From Cyclospora cayetanensis (Eukaryota > Apicomplexa > Conoidasida > Eucoccidiorida > Eimeriidae): DNA of 64,000 nucleotides. Positions 12,951 to 23,760 of the stretch are shown in pieces. Position 1 is the stretch's first letter; every line of letters starts with the position of its first letter. The stretch is taken from assembly GCF_002999335.1 (NCBI RefSeq), contig NW_020312492.1, positions 1 through 64,000 on the forward strand, in the 5' to 3' direction. The notes below the pieces were generated by a model that saw nothing but the letters and a program-made list of their open reading frames with translations, was not told the origin of the DNA and made no database searches. The translations under genes and the position numbers were made by a program.

Positions 12951-14291
12951 GTGCTTTCGGAGTAGGCTTCCTCCGTGAGGAGTTTTGGAGGGCTTTTTGG
13001 AGGCCTTAAGGGCATACAGTAAAAGAAGGAGCGCCAAGAGGCGTTTCTGAAATCCTCTAGTCTTTACTTCTGGGAACTGCCTTCAGCAGTGGTTGCGTGT
13101 GTGGGTGGCGTAACGGCCAGAGCAGAGATCCCTGGTGTGCTTGCCCCTGCATGCAGGGTGGCCTTTTAGCCGCATAGGGGCAGGCAGGCCTCCTTCGTAG
13201 AAAAGGCGGTGCATGCACGAGGTTACACGCACTGAAAGTTCCCTATTTAGCAGAAGGAGTAAATCACTAGAGTAGGTACCGGGGGCGATAACCCCTGCTG
13301 TCTCACGCCTACTACGGCACACACGCGAAAAGGCCTTAAGAGCTGGCTGGTGAACGAGATCCCAGCACTGCGCCTCCTAGCGTGCCGTGTCGAGCCCTCT
13401 GTTCGGCGTTCGTCAGCGTATGCAAGGCCAGTGCATGCACTTTTGGTGCATAGATAGGCGTATCAAGGTCGAAGTGCCGCCTGCGCACATCTGTTGACGA
13501 CAAGGAGTCTGTGGAGCTCCCTTCTAGGGGGATGCTGGGAACTCCTTTTCGGCTCCTGCGCATCTGATAATTATAGCGAGGCGGCCCAACACGTGCGCGA
13601 CCTTCTGCGTACGTGCACGCTGCCTATCGCTACTTGTATTTTGCAGGAGAGTGTGTCGCACCAAAATACTGCGGGCATCAACACATAGGACTGCACCGCG
13701 CCGTCAGTACGCAGGCATGCATGCGCCTACGCATTGCGTGTTCTGTGGAGGAGAATTTATCTCTCGCTTCGCCACAAAGGCTGACGCTACGGCGGCCTCC
13801 CGCTGCGGGAGCGTCCATGTGCACAAAGCGCTTTAAGAGGCAGGCGAGAACAGATGCGGCGCAGGAGCAATTTTCAGGTAGTGCAGTCAGTGCCATCCGC
13901 AGCAGTGGGCCGAGAGGCCCCCCACCCCCCGTGTCATCGCAGCTGAGAAGGGGAAGGAAAAACGACTGGGTTCGTCCTTCGCTTTAGCGCCGAGATGCTG
14001 CTCCTTCGGCGACATCCTAAGCCTCTCCTGCCCGACAGTGGTGCTCACAGGAGCACCACCAGACGAGTCTCTTCGACGATCTGCAGGGCACAGCTGTCTT
14101 GCTGCCTCGCCCTTCAAGCTCCTGCTGGCAGGATGCCAGGAGCCTCCTGCAACGTGCGTTTCCTGGAAAGAATGAGTCTTCAGTTCTGGAGGACTGCTGC
14201 GGAGCGTGGAAACGAAGCGGAAGCCCTCCGTGACACACGGCGTGTCTGAGCTGCATGCTTGTCGGGAACGGGTAGATACGGGTGTTGGGGT
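12951..14291. other. intergenic, no supported gene
   Basis: No open frame here has a recognisable domain or a splice chain I trust. Palindromic TGCATGCA-type motifs recur near 13,150, 13,210, 13,432 and 13,715. The right part is downstream of the leftward CFAP299 gene, so this is a convergent intergenic interval between two 3' ends. Confidence 0.5.
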
Positions 14292-16656
14292 TTATGACTT
14301 CTTCCTGCAGGTGTGATCGTAAAAGACGAGATGCAGCAGTTCTTCCGTTTCTACTTCAGTGCGCTTCGTGTTGTCTCCTGGGGGGCCCCCAGGGTTCGGA
14401 TTGATGAGCTTCCTGTCTCTTCTGTGCCGGAAGAGCATTCCAGAACCCTCCCCAGCAACGACAAGAAAGTCTGCACTGTCTCTAGAGAGTAGGACCTTGG
14501 TTGCCCAGTTGTAGTACGACAAATCGCTGGCCCTTGGCAACAGTCTACGCAAACAGAGGCTCACAAATAGCAAGCAGAATGCGACTACGGACGGCCTTCT
14601 TCGGATCTGCTGATGACGTTTTATGCTCGGAAGAAGCGCAGCGCACAGGAAGCGCAGCGCACAGCCTTGTGGGGGGCAACCCAAAATTCGAAAGGAAATA
14701 CAATGCTTCGCCGTACACCACAAAACTCTGCACGACCGTTGAAATGCAAGCATGGATGCAATGCGTACATGCATATATACAATGCCTAAACACACACACA
14801 TCCAATGCATGCATAAATCCATACTATGCATACGTACATATACACAATGTCTGCATACATACAATGCATACATGCAATGCATACATACATTAGCCCACGT
14901 GCTTGACACACACAGCTGCCTCACAGCAACGCATACAGCCAGTCGTAAAGGCAGACAGACGGCTCTCTGAAGACATCCAGTTGCATGGATTGCTGCATAC
15001 AGTCTGGAGAGATGCAGAGTTGGGTGTGCACGAATATTTCTTTAGGAATATTGGTGTATCCGGTTGCGGAAGCGTGTTTAGCATCGAATTATGTGCTTCT
15101 GAAAGTTATGAGGGTGTCATTGCACGTGTGCAACTGCACAGTGCAGACAGATACGACGACTGCGTTTACTCTTCGGGTATACCGACTCAGCTACACTTGA
15201 GTACTCTCAACTGCACTACTTCTATTTAACTACGAGTTAGGAGCCTTTCAATCAATCAGCTTGTCCTCCTTATATATATGTACCGCGAGAGTCCTGCTAC
15301 CTAGCTCGATTCACCAAGACGCAATAATGGCGTCTGCATGCATGTGCGCTAGATGCTATGCGCGACTAGTAGTTGTGTATACTTGGGGTACCTAGAGGAT
15401 GCAGCTACACGCACCGTGGCTGGCCCTCGCTCCTGATATTCATGACTTTGCGAGGCTCCAGCAGGAGAAGAAGGGAATTCTTTGAGAAGCACTCGAGAAT
15501 TTTGGAATTAGTTTGAATAAGTGTGTGGCTCTAAGTGTTTCCCTACAGAGGACATTGATGGAGTGTCACATAGAAAATGAGAGAGACAGACACTTACTTC
15601 TTTTTTCCAGCAAGGATATCCGGGAAGTCTGGCGCCTTCAATCGGTCTGCCAAGTCGATGTAAGCGCTGATTTCCAGACCCTTGGCATTCATGTGCCTGA
15701 TGAAGATGATAGTAGAGAGAGATCCGCAACGGATAAGTTCTTCTCGCGCTGCCACCTGCCGCAATAAGACCGAAGAAGTCGCTGGGCATGCAACAAAGGC
15801 TGGCAAAACAACCCTAGGGCCAGGCCCCCGCTTTTCCGAGCGCTGTTGCTCGTCTAACGCTTCCGCTTTTGAATAGAACTCCTCCCGAGACAAAACAGTG
15901 CCTGCAAGCCCAGCGAACGCAGCGGCTCTTTCATGGCGGCTGCAGCCTCGGCAGCACGTACAAACATGCAGGCCAGACCGCAGATACCGAGACGCAGAAA
16001 GGCTCCTCAGGTTGAGGGCCCACACGCACGCACAAACTGTCAACAGAGCAACTGCTCATGCATGGAGGCGTGAGCCGCAGTGACTTCGCTCTGCTCCGCC
16101 GGCCCTCAGAAGGAGGTGCGTGCATCGTGCATACGTACACTTTACACGCGCACAATACCTGCATGTATAATCTTGCACGACACAAATACACACACGGGAA
16201 TACAGCACGGAAGTCACGTGTTGCGCGTGCTGACCCTTGAGGCAGCCTATTTCTACCAGCTGACGAGCGAGCTTCTCCTGAGGCGCCGAGAGAGACATGC
16301 ACAGAAATCGCAAGCTCTGCAGCGCGAACTAGAAACCATCTCGTGCTTGCTGCAGTTGAGCCCTCTTCCCCCCTATCCCTCCTGTATCCATCGTCCTCAA
16401 CATTTCAGACTGTCAACCGCCTTTTCTCTGTATTTCAAAAGGCGCGAGAGCGTGCAACATGAGAGAGATAAGACTCTACAAAAGACACGCTGCCATACGG
16501 CGTGTTTCTGTGAGGGTCCCCAGTTGTGCCACACTGGACGCAGCCACGTACATCAGGAAGGTGCAGCCGGTCAGTCTCCGTGAGGAAAGAATCAAGGTAA
16601 TCCTCGTAAGTTTCTGCATGGCGCAAATCTTCCTCGAGAGCTCCGGTGCTCGTCAT
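14292..16656 (-). CDS. CFAP299: cilia- and flagella-associated protein 299
   Basis: CFAP299 (C4orf22) is a small conserved protein of ciliated eukaryotes linked to axonemes and sperm. In coccidia the flagellated stage is the microgamete. Minus-strand exons are 16656-16552, 16277-16235, 15901-15598 and 14544-14292. All phases agree, giving 234 residues against 233 in human. Family signatures appear in order: YEDYLDS (exon 1); KLARQLVEIG (exon 2); REEF, STIIFIR and LEISAYIDLADRLK (exon 3); LLPRASDLSYYNW, RRDRKLIN, PPGDNTKRTEVET and VFYDHT (exon 4). The donor at 15597 is a perfect GTAAGT. A 69-nt stretch in exon 3 could be spliced out in phase, but keeping it matches the family length. The gene is divergent from the DTWD1-type gene, about 0.9 kb apart. 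Confidence 0.9.
14755..14895. repeat. ATGCATAC-type microsatellite in CFAP299 intron 3
   Basis: A degenerate run of ATGCATAC, CATAC and ACAATGC units, about 140 bases, inside the third intron of the leftward CFAP299 gene (14545-15597). It reads as spurious Cys/Tyr/His-rich frames. Confidence 0.85.
15292..15515. repeat. 224-bp dispersed repeat, copy 1
   Basis: This copy aligns without gaps to 22944-23167. I counted about 13 mismatches, near 94% identity, with seven of them clustered within a 19-base stretch about 70-90 bases from the left end. The copy lies inside intron 3 of CFAP299. Its left part has an inverted GACGC..GCGTC pair around AATAATG and a TGCATGCATG motif. No protein or tRNA-like promoter boxes are evident, so a non-coding mobile-element fragment is one explanation and segmental duplication another. 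Confidence 0.9.
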
Positions 16657-17531
16657 TTTTTCAAAACTCTAAGACCTAGATGTTTCCATGCCAAGCGGCC
16701 TACGGGAGCGACGCCAGCTGACGCCACGCGTGTGTCAACGGCTGCGCACGCGACTAACTATAAGGGGTGTGCAGTCTGAGATCTGGAAGCCTCATGAGAA
16801 TCGCGTTAATCCGACTGTAAGTACATACGGCTGCAAGCGCTTCCCATACCGTATACCTCAGCGCCACGTCACTGACACGCCTCCCTACAGTAGTACCTCG
16901 CACGGCTGGTGCCCTAGATGGTTTTGACGCTCGGGGAGGTGAACAGTGCGGCTTTCTTTTATCTAGAGAGCTCGAGTTTGGGTATGAGCGAAGCTCCCGC
17001 CCTATCGTTCGTTGCTTGCGACGACTTCCAGACTTGCTTAATGCAGTGACAGACCTCTTGGAAGCGCGCAGGATAGCGCTCCTCAGGCAGCAGCCTTCAC
17101 TGAATACTCTGCTTCTCTGTGTGTGTGTTTATGCGTGTGTATGAGAGGGTTCCCTGGCCGCCTTCCCTGCATGCACGAGGCAGTCGAGGGAGTGCGGGGG
17201 AGTGTCTTCGTAGCGTTCAGTCTAAGAAGTTCTTCAAATTGAGAATTCTAGGAGGGAAGTATGTCCGTTATGCCTCCCCTATACGCTCCAACTGTTTGCC
17301 TAAAAGCCCCAAGCGCACTCCAGGCGGCCCTGCATGCTGGGAGGGGGCCCTCGGGGGGGCCCCATGGGGCCCCCCCGAGGGCCCCCTCCCAGCGAATCAC
17401 GGAAAGTGTGCAAAACGCGTCGTCTAAGCTGCGTGAAGTGCAGGACTGCGCCCTATGGCGGCACACGCATGTGTGCCTCGCCTTCTTGAAGGCTTCACGG
17501 CTAGAGTTCAGGAGGTGCATGCGCCTGGGGA
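16657..17531. other. divergent intergenic interval, CFAP299 / DTWD1
   Basis: About 0.9 kb between two divergent start codons; it must contain both promoters unless the rightward gene has upstream exons. The notable content is a perfect G/C palindrome at 17336-17393, listed separately. No TATA-like element stands out. Confidence 0.5.
17336..17393. repeat. perfect 58-nt G/C palindrome
   Basis: The two 29-nt arms are exact reverse complements with no spacer, centred on CCATGG between 17364 and 17365. Each arm is made of G-runs and C-runs such as GAGGGGGCCCTCGGGGGGGC. As single strand it would fold into a very stable hairpin. It lies about 140 bases before the DTWD1-type start codon. Shorter relatives, imperfect GGGGGCCCCC tracts, occur inside that gene at about 17634-17668 and 18224-18246. 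Confidence 0.95.
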
Positions 17532-18917
17532 ATGGGATTCCTCGTGCGTCGTCGCGTGGACGTTGAAAGCCTCTGCCTCGACTGGGCTGCCGTCGAGAGG
17601 GTCTTGCAGGATGGAGAGGAGCAGTTCTCTGATGGGGGGGGCCCCCGGGGATGCCCCGGGGGCCCCCCCGCTGCCGCAGGCGTAAACGCAGAGGCTGAAG
17701 ACTACACCCCCCTCCTGCCGGATATCCAAGGGGCGAGAGCGCCTTCTACGTGCAACGGGGGGCCCTCTTCGGATCCCCCGCCGAGGAGACGCAGCGAGTC
17801 AGCAGTTGCGGGAAGGAGGCGCTGCTGTGGAGGCTGTGGTCGCCAGCGTGCCTTTTACTGCAGCAGCTGCTGCTGCCTCGTTCTTTCAGAAGCAACAGCA
17901 AGCCACGTTCCCCGAGTTGCCTTGCCCTTCCGCCTGCATGTCGTGAGGCATCCCAAAGAAAAAGCGGCAAAGTCCTCTGCTATTCCGCTGCGCCTCCTGG
18001 CACCCAACGACGCGGTGCTCTACGAGGTTCACGGGAGTCTCCTCAGCGAGATTTTGCCGAGGCAGCAGAGGGGGCAAGAGGCGGCAGCAGGCGCATCGAA
18101 AAAGAGCAAGAAAAACGCGGCGGAGGGGCCCCTTACAAGAGTAGAGACAGCAGCGACTAGCTGCACTGCGCGATCTCTCCAGCGTGACTGCCCGCAGTTT
18201 TTCCCCGAAGGCACTCGAGTATGGGGGGGGCCCTCGGGGGGGCCCCCAAGCCCTTGGGCTTCTAGGAAGGGTGTCGTGTTGCTGCTGCCCGAAGAAGGGG
18301 CCCCTCCGGCGTCACGCATTCGTTGGGAAGAAATCACAGATGTCGTTGTTGCAGACTGCACCTGGTACCAGGTTCCAGGAATGCAGAAGCATCCAGCGCT
18401 AAAGGAGCTTCCCCGCGTTCGGCTGGATGGTCAGGGAGGCGCCTTCTGGAGGCGTCACAAGGGGGGGCCTCCCGAGTTTCTTTCCTCGGCTGAAGCCGTC
18501 TACTTGCTTCTCAGAGAGTATGACTGCCGCATCAGAGCGACACGCGCATCTCCGTATGTGCCGAAGGGGCTGCTGCCGTCACCTGTCGCTTGTTGTGCCC
18601 GTGACGAAGGGAACGCTGCTCGAGCTGCGCAGCCTGCAGTGCCCCCGCTGTCGGCTGCTGCAAGTGCTGCAAGCCATCGGGAACGAGACCTTTGCCTCCC
18701 TAGCCATGAGCACCGAAAGCAGCAGCGTGTGCCTCTGGCGCCTCCTCTCAGCGCGTCTGAGACTGAAGCCTTGTGGAGGCAGTATGACGGTCGCTATGAC
18801 TCGCTGCTCTTCTTCTTCGTCCTCAACCGGAAAGCTATTGAGCAGTCGAAGGCTTTCAGACACAGCAGGGAGACGCCCCACACAAAACCGCTCTCGGGGG
18901 GTCTGTCTTGCACCTGA
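17532..18917 (+). CDS. DTW-domain tRNA-uridine aminocarboxypropyltransferase (DTWD1-type)
   Basis: The DTWD1 family transfers the 3-amino-3-carboxypropyl group of S-adenosylmethionine to a uridine in the tRNA D-loop (acp3U). The single-exon frame gives 461 residues against about 304 in human DTWD1. A Cys-rich zinc-binding segment lies at about residues 98-113 (CCGGCGRQRAFYCSSC). Then come LPFRLHVVRHPKEKAAKSSA and LRLLAPND, the DTW motif DCTW at about 275-278 followed by YQVP, FWRRHKGGPPEFLSSAEAVY, and the C-terminal YDSLLFFF seen in the family. Extra length is low-complexity sequence between blocks, partly GGP/GPP tracts from GGGGCCCC palindromes. ATG 17532 has a good context, but an upstream exon cannot be excluded. 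Confidence 0.88.
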   Translation: MGFLVRRRVDVESLCLDWAAVERVLQDGEEQFSDGGGPRGCPGGPPAAAGVNAEAEDYTPLLPDIQGARAPSTCNGGPSSDPPPRRRSESAVAGRRRCCGGCGRQRAFYCSSCCCLVLSEATASHVPRVALPFRLHVVRHPKEKAAKSSAIPLRLLAPNDAVLYEVHGSLLSEILPRQQRGQEAAAGASKKSKKNAAEGPLTRVETAATSCTARSLQRDCPQFFPEGTRVWGGPSGGPPSPWASRKGVVLLLPEEGAPPASRIRWEEITDVVVADCTWYQVPGMQKHPALKELPRVRLDGQGGAFWRRHKGGPPEFLSSAEAVYLLLREYDCRIRATRASPYVPKGLLPSPVACCARDEGNAARAAQPAVPPLSAAASAASHRERDLCLPSHEHRKQQRVPLAPPLSASETEALWRQYDGRYDSLLFFFVLNRKAIEQSKAFRHSRETPHTKPLSGGLSCT

Positions 18918-19171
18918 TGAGGAACCCTGCGACTGGCCTTCTCTAAGTGCGTCGCAGCGTCTTGAGAGGCACTGCTGTACGCTCAGAACTGCGCGAAAGG
19001 CTGTAGCGTTTTTGCCGCCACGCAAAAAAGAAAATCTCCCAAACAGAAGCACGTAGAGAGAGCTCCTGCGCGAATCACTCTCCCAAGTCCGCGCGTTCGT
19101 TAGGGGCTGCACGGGCTGCTGTGTGCTGCTGCAGAGAATGTGTAGTTCTCCGCGAAGGCTGCCTGAAACTA

Positions 19172-19281
19172 GCGGCTGTTCGCTGGTAGCTTTGCGGCTG
19201 TTCGCTGGTAGCTTTGCGGCTGTTCGCTGGTAGCTTTGCGGCTGTTCGCTGGTAGCTTTGCGGCTGTTCGCTGGTAGCTTC
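19172..19281. repeat. 22-bp tandem repeat, 5 copies
   Basis: Five nearly identical 22-base units containing GGCTGTTCGCTGGTAGC are joined head to tail. Twenty-two is not a multiple of three, so the array cycles through all frames; the leftward frame across it is open and reads a Ser/Tyr/Gln/Arg/Thr-rich repeat. It lies just downstream of the DTWD1-type gene and may fall in a 3' untranslated region. Confidence 0.93.
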
Positions 19282-21191
19282 TGATGCCGTCGCCGATAGT
19301 CGAGGGCGTAGTAGGAGGACTCCAAGCTAGTTGTTCGTCCTTCGCGCGAAGGCACGGCGCCTATAGGACCGCCCCTTTCGACCGGCAGGCTGTCAAAGCC
19401 GAAGGCGAGCTTCGTGCAGTAGCATCAGCAGAGGCAGCAGCGCGGAGAGCAACCGTATCCTCCCTGTTAACGTGGTGGCAGCAGCAAGTCCGTATCGGCA
19501 GAACCCTCACCGTCCGTGTCTCAAACACCAAGGCCATCCTAGTGACACTAGGGGAAAGCGCAAAGCAGGGTGCGCACTGTGTTAGAGGTCTCCTTTTTGG
19601 CTGCCTGCGCGTCATGAATTGGAAGATCAAATCGCATGTGGCTGTGCGTCTTTTTTGACGTGCATGCGTAAACTTACGCCACTCGACTGCCTGCGCGCTG
19701 AACGAGGCAGCACGGCTCACGCGTGATGCGCTGGGAGAGGCTCTATGGCTAGCTGCAGTGTGCCCTCCATCAAGCCCGCGGAAGGCTTTCGAGGAGGGAT
19801 GGAGGGTCTGCCCCCCTCGGTGCCGCCGGTATCTCGTCAGCTTCGCACGAAAAAGAAAAATTCGAAACAGTTGTGCTTCCGACCGCCCCCTGTTTATGTA
19901 CTGAGGCACATCTCCGAGGACGTCGATCAAATCCTCCCTACAGCGGACAGCGTAAAACTGCTGAGCGCCGCGTGGTTGGTGGGTGTGCGCACACGTCTCA
20001 CCACCACCCTCCCCAGAGGAGGCGTTAATCTATCCATAGCGCGGGGCCCCTCCCGACATGGGGGTAAGGTGTTCCTCTCCAGCTCCTGTTTCAAATCGTG
20101 CAAGACACAGGCATCCTCCCCCGTCTTGGAAAGAGGGGAAAGAGAAGGGGGAAAGCCTCGAATGCGGTTGCGGGGATGCGCCGTTGCGCCTGCTACAAAG
20201 TCTGCTGCTACGCCGTCTGAGGGATGCACAGTCTTACGCAAAAGAAGTCTGTGGCGGGCTTCCTCGATCTAGCAGTGTGCTTTTTGGTGTCTGTCTACCT
20301 GCCTGCCTGCCTGTCTCACGTTTACCTACTGTGGCCGATTATCTGCGCCTGGCACTTATCGCCTAGAGGGTTGCCTAAACTGCCTTCCGACGCTCTTGAG
20401 CATCGGTCCGTGAGGGTGAGAATGCTGGATGTCCGATTTTTTGCAGCACCGAATACCATGCTGCCAGGAAGCATGCCTAGAGAATGCGCGGTTGAATACA
20501 GCCACGGCTCACGGCACTCGCACACCCCCAATGTTCTTCAAGGGCCTCTACCTCCGAGAACCTACACCTGAACGCTAGGAAAGTCACTAAATTTTAAATC
20601 CTACGCTGTCTTCGTGTCTTCAGGCGCCGCCACTGTCTCTCATGAACGAGCCGTGGGAGAGGGGGAGGTGTTCGAAGTGACCCCTTCGAAGGGCACTCTC
20701 ATCCGCCGTAGAGCAGTGTCCGGAGGCATCCCAATGATGTTTTTGAGGTAGTGCAAGCCAAAAAGACACCGCAGAAACTCTAGAAGCATCGCAACAAGCA
20801 CTAAAATTCCTTTTGCAAGCCACAATCGACTCACGACCACTGAGCGCGCGTGACGTGCTGCCAGGTAGGCCCCCCATTTTTGCTGCTGCATACCCGCTTA
20901 CAGAGCTCAAACATTGTTCTTAATGCGTTATTTATTACTGTCTATATGACTCCAAAAAGGGCGGCATGTCATCATCTGCACTGCTGCCAGCTGCTGCCCC
21001 TCTATACCACGAACACGACAGACCAAGCCGGCGCGGTGTGGTCTTATGGACTTGATGCTACTAATACCACTTGCGGGATCGCCTGAGCGGCGTGCCGCGC
21101 TTGCTTTGTCTTAGGATCTTTCATTTGTTCGCGCCAAGCGGCGCTTTTCTCTAAAGTTCACAATGATTCGTGGCTCTTTGCTTTCCACGCA

Positions 21192-21737
21192 ATGGTTTTT
21201 TCAAGGCAAGCCCTCGCCACCCTCCAGCTGCTCTCTCGAGTGACTGAGGAGGGCACTCGACCATTTGCGCAGCCTGCTGGTTCCCCGCTCGCGAGAATGG
21301 CATTTGGCAACGCCTTTCGGAGCCAGCGACTCCCCAGTGACAAGCCAGAAGGGGGCAGCTCGGAGCCGCACTCAGCAGTGCATCCCAGCACCAAGCAACC
21401 CCCGAAAACGATAGGGCCCTCCCCCCGTTGGTCGTTAAAGGCGCAGATTACTCGCTGCTTCAGACCTCTGTATGGGGCTTACTATAAACTTAGGTGCCGT
21501 CTTGCGGCTAGAAGCCATCGTGAGCCGTGTGGCTGCGCAGAGGCCAACGCCCAACAACCCCTCGCCGGCGATCGCTCTCAGTGCATGTCAAGACAGGTCG
21601 AAAAGCCCGTCAAAAATATCGAAGGAAGCCAGCCTAAGGCCCCGCAAGAGACCTCTTTGGGTGCTTCCGAAGAACCACCGAAGACCTTCTTTCCCTTCGG
21701 CATGGGCATGCGCGCGGCGCTGCGGGCACCCACTTAG
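21192..21737 (+). CDS. hypothetical 181-residue open frame
   Basis: I do not recognise this frame. It starts with ATG and encodes a Pro/Ser/Gln-rich, mostly unstructured sequence with scattered basic residues. There is no signal peptide, membrane segment or homopolymer run. It is listed because it is the longest ATG-initiated frame in a large gene-free interval and its composition is less repeat-like than its shadows. It could equally be a chance frame. Confidence 0.2.
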   Translation: MVFSRQALATLQLLSRVTEEGTRPFAQPAGSPLARMAFGNAFRSQRLPSDKPEGGSSEPHSAVHPSTKQPPKTIGPSPRWSLKAQITRCFRPLYGAYYKLRCRLAARSHREPCGCAEANAQQPLAGDRSQCMSRQVEKPVKNIEGSQPKAPQETSLGASEEPPKTFFPFGMGMRAALRAPT

Positions 21738-22943
21738 CACTGCAGACAAAGACGCAGCAACTCCTTCCTTCGCAGGAGGATTATTTGGCAGGCTACCGGT
21801 TCCCCTGGACGCCTAGGCCGTCTTTTAGAGCTTCATAAAGGCAGCGGAAGCTGTACAGGGAGAGCGGAGGCTTTTAGGGGTTCCTCAGGATTGGCCTTAG
21901 GCAGTGTGGCTCGGAGAAGCTCTTCGACAGAGTCAAAAGAGGCGTTGTTGGCATGTCTACAGCAGCACATGCGGAGCAAGGAGTTTTGAATCCCCCGACA
22001 GCCGGCCTTTACAGGTTGCAACAGCGGAGCTCCCTTCGAGGCAGGAGGCGCCTTATGGATTTAAGAAACCAGCCACTGCGGTTCCCCGCAAGTCTCGCGC
22101 TTCAGCAAAAGCCTCCTGAACAGAAGTTCTCCCTGAAAATGCAACAGCAGCGGCAGCGTAAATGTGTTTCTCCGCCTGACTAACGGCCCCTCATAAAGGC
22201 CCCTCCATTTGTGCCGAGTTGATAGGCCTTCGTGGATGCTCCCCTTCCTGCCCTCCTCTACCGGCAGCTAATAACACTCGCTTTGGGGTCGCTCCTTCCT
22301 TAAAGATATTGCAATGGAGCTCTTCTTAAAGACAGCCTTGCGCGGTTTTCTTTTGGGTTCGAACGTTTGCCCTTTTTCTCACACCCTAGTCGACCGCCCC
22401 GTTTGCTCTGACCCTTTTTCTATGTCAGTCTGTCTTTTTGAGCTCACTGTCTCCCAGTACCTTATGCTCCCTCGGCTTTCTCTCGGACGCTCGAAGCCGC
22501 AACACCCTCTGCACTTCCCGCATACTATCCCGCCAAAAGCTAGTCCTGGGAAGACATTTAGTTAGCTTCAAACCGAATACGGAGCTTCATGGAAAGCTCT
22601 GTCAAGTCTCTGCTCGAAGCGACTTTTTCCCCTGCCCGCCTCTTTGCCCTCTTCCAGCTCATAGTGCTCTGGCAAAGGGTGAGCGAAAAATAAATCAGAG
22701 TGTGTGGGTGTTGTTTAGCCCTCAAAGTGCACCCAGCATGCAGCCTTACTACACCGTTGCATAGTGGAGCCTGAAGCGCTTAACCGCACAGCGTCTACCG
22801 TTGTAGCGTTTAACTAGCTCCCCCTTCTCTCTAATGCTTCGCTCAAGCGAACGGCCAGATCAAAGAGTCAACTCTCAGCCTATCAGGAGCACATAGAAAT
22901 AGAAGCTTTGTCTGACTGCTCGTATAACCTTTCAACCACGAAA

Positions 22944-23167
22944 TCCTGCTACCTAGCTCGATTCACCAAGACGCAATAATGGCGTCTGCATGCATGTGCG
23001 CTAGATGCTATGCGTATCCAGTAGCTGTGCATGCTTGGGGTACCTAGAGGATGCAGCTACACGCACCGTGGCTGGCCCTCGCTCCTGATATTCATGACTT
23101 TGCGAGGCTCCAGCAGGAGTAGAAGGGAATTCTTTGAGAAGTACCTGAGAATTTTCGAATAAGTTTG
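22944..23167. repeat. 224-bp dispersed repeat, copy 2
   Basis: Second copy of the element at 15292-15515, in the same orientation and the same length with no indels, about 94% identical by eye. Here it is intergenic. Identity starts abruptly at TCCTGCTACCTAGC and fades after GAATTTT.GAAT.AGTTTG. I see no terminal inverted repeat or target-site duplication. Confidence 0.9.
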
Positions 23168-23624
23168 CATTGATTCCGACGCATAGCGTCACCCTACACA
23201 GACCCTAGATGAAGCATACTCATACAGTAAGGCCTAGAGGTGTTGAAGGAGGCAACGCTCGAGCCAGCCAGCCTACAAGGCCCTCCAGATTTTCTAGTGT
23301 CTAAAGGGTCTGGGCATCTAGACAGCCAGTGCTTAGCGCCTCGAGAGGTCACTGCCTTCAAAAGCAGCAGACACCAAAGGGATGCAATAGGAAGCTGAGA
23401 GCCACGCTTCCCTTAGGGTCGGTATCAAGGGCTTGGCAATCTACCCGTTGCAGGAACTGATGAGAGGAGGTGCCTCGAAAGAGCACAGCCGCATAAAAAG
23501 TCGCAGGGCCATAAAGGCGCCCGTGCGAACGAAGTGTCTGCTCAATATAAGACACTCTCGAATCGGCAGCCAGCAGCTAGACCACAATGCGAGGTGCCTC
23601 ACACACGTAGATGCCCATGCACAG

Positions 23625-23760
23625 ATACACACATACATACGGTACACGCATACACATACACAGATGTACATAAAGACGGATACGCGTGCTCACATAGGTG
23701 CCCATAGATACACACACACACACACACATGCACAGATACTCATGCACATACAGATAGGTC
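23625..23760. repeat. CA/CATA-rich microsatellite
   Basis: An imperfect run of ACACAT, CATACA and (CA)n units. It lies in the interval without a supported gene. Confidence 0.85.

Noticed and set aside
15730..15800. Possible extra 69-nt intron in CFAP299 exon 3
   Set aside because: Both ends are phase 0 and AG/GT are present, but retaining it gives the length expected from the family alignment.
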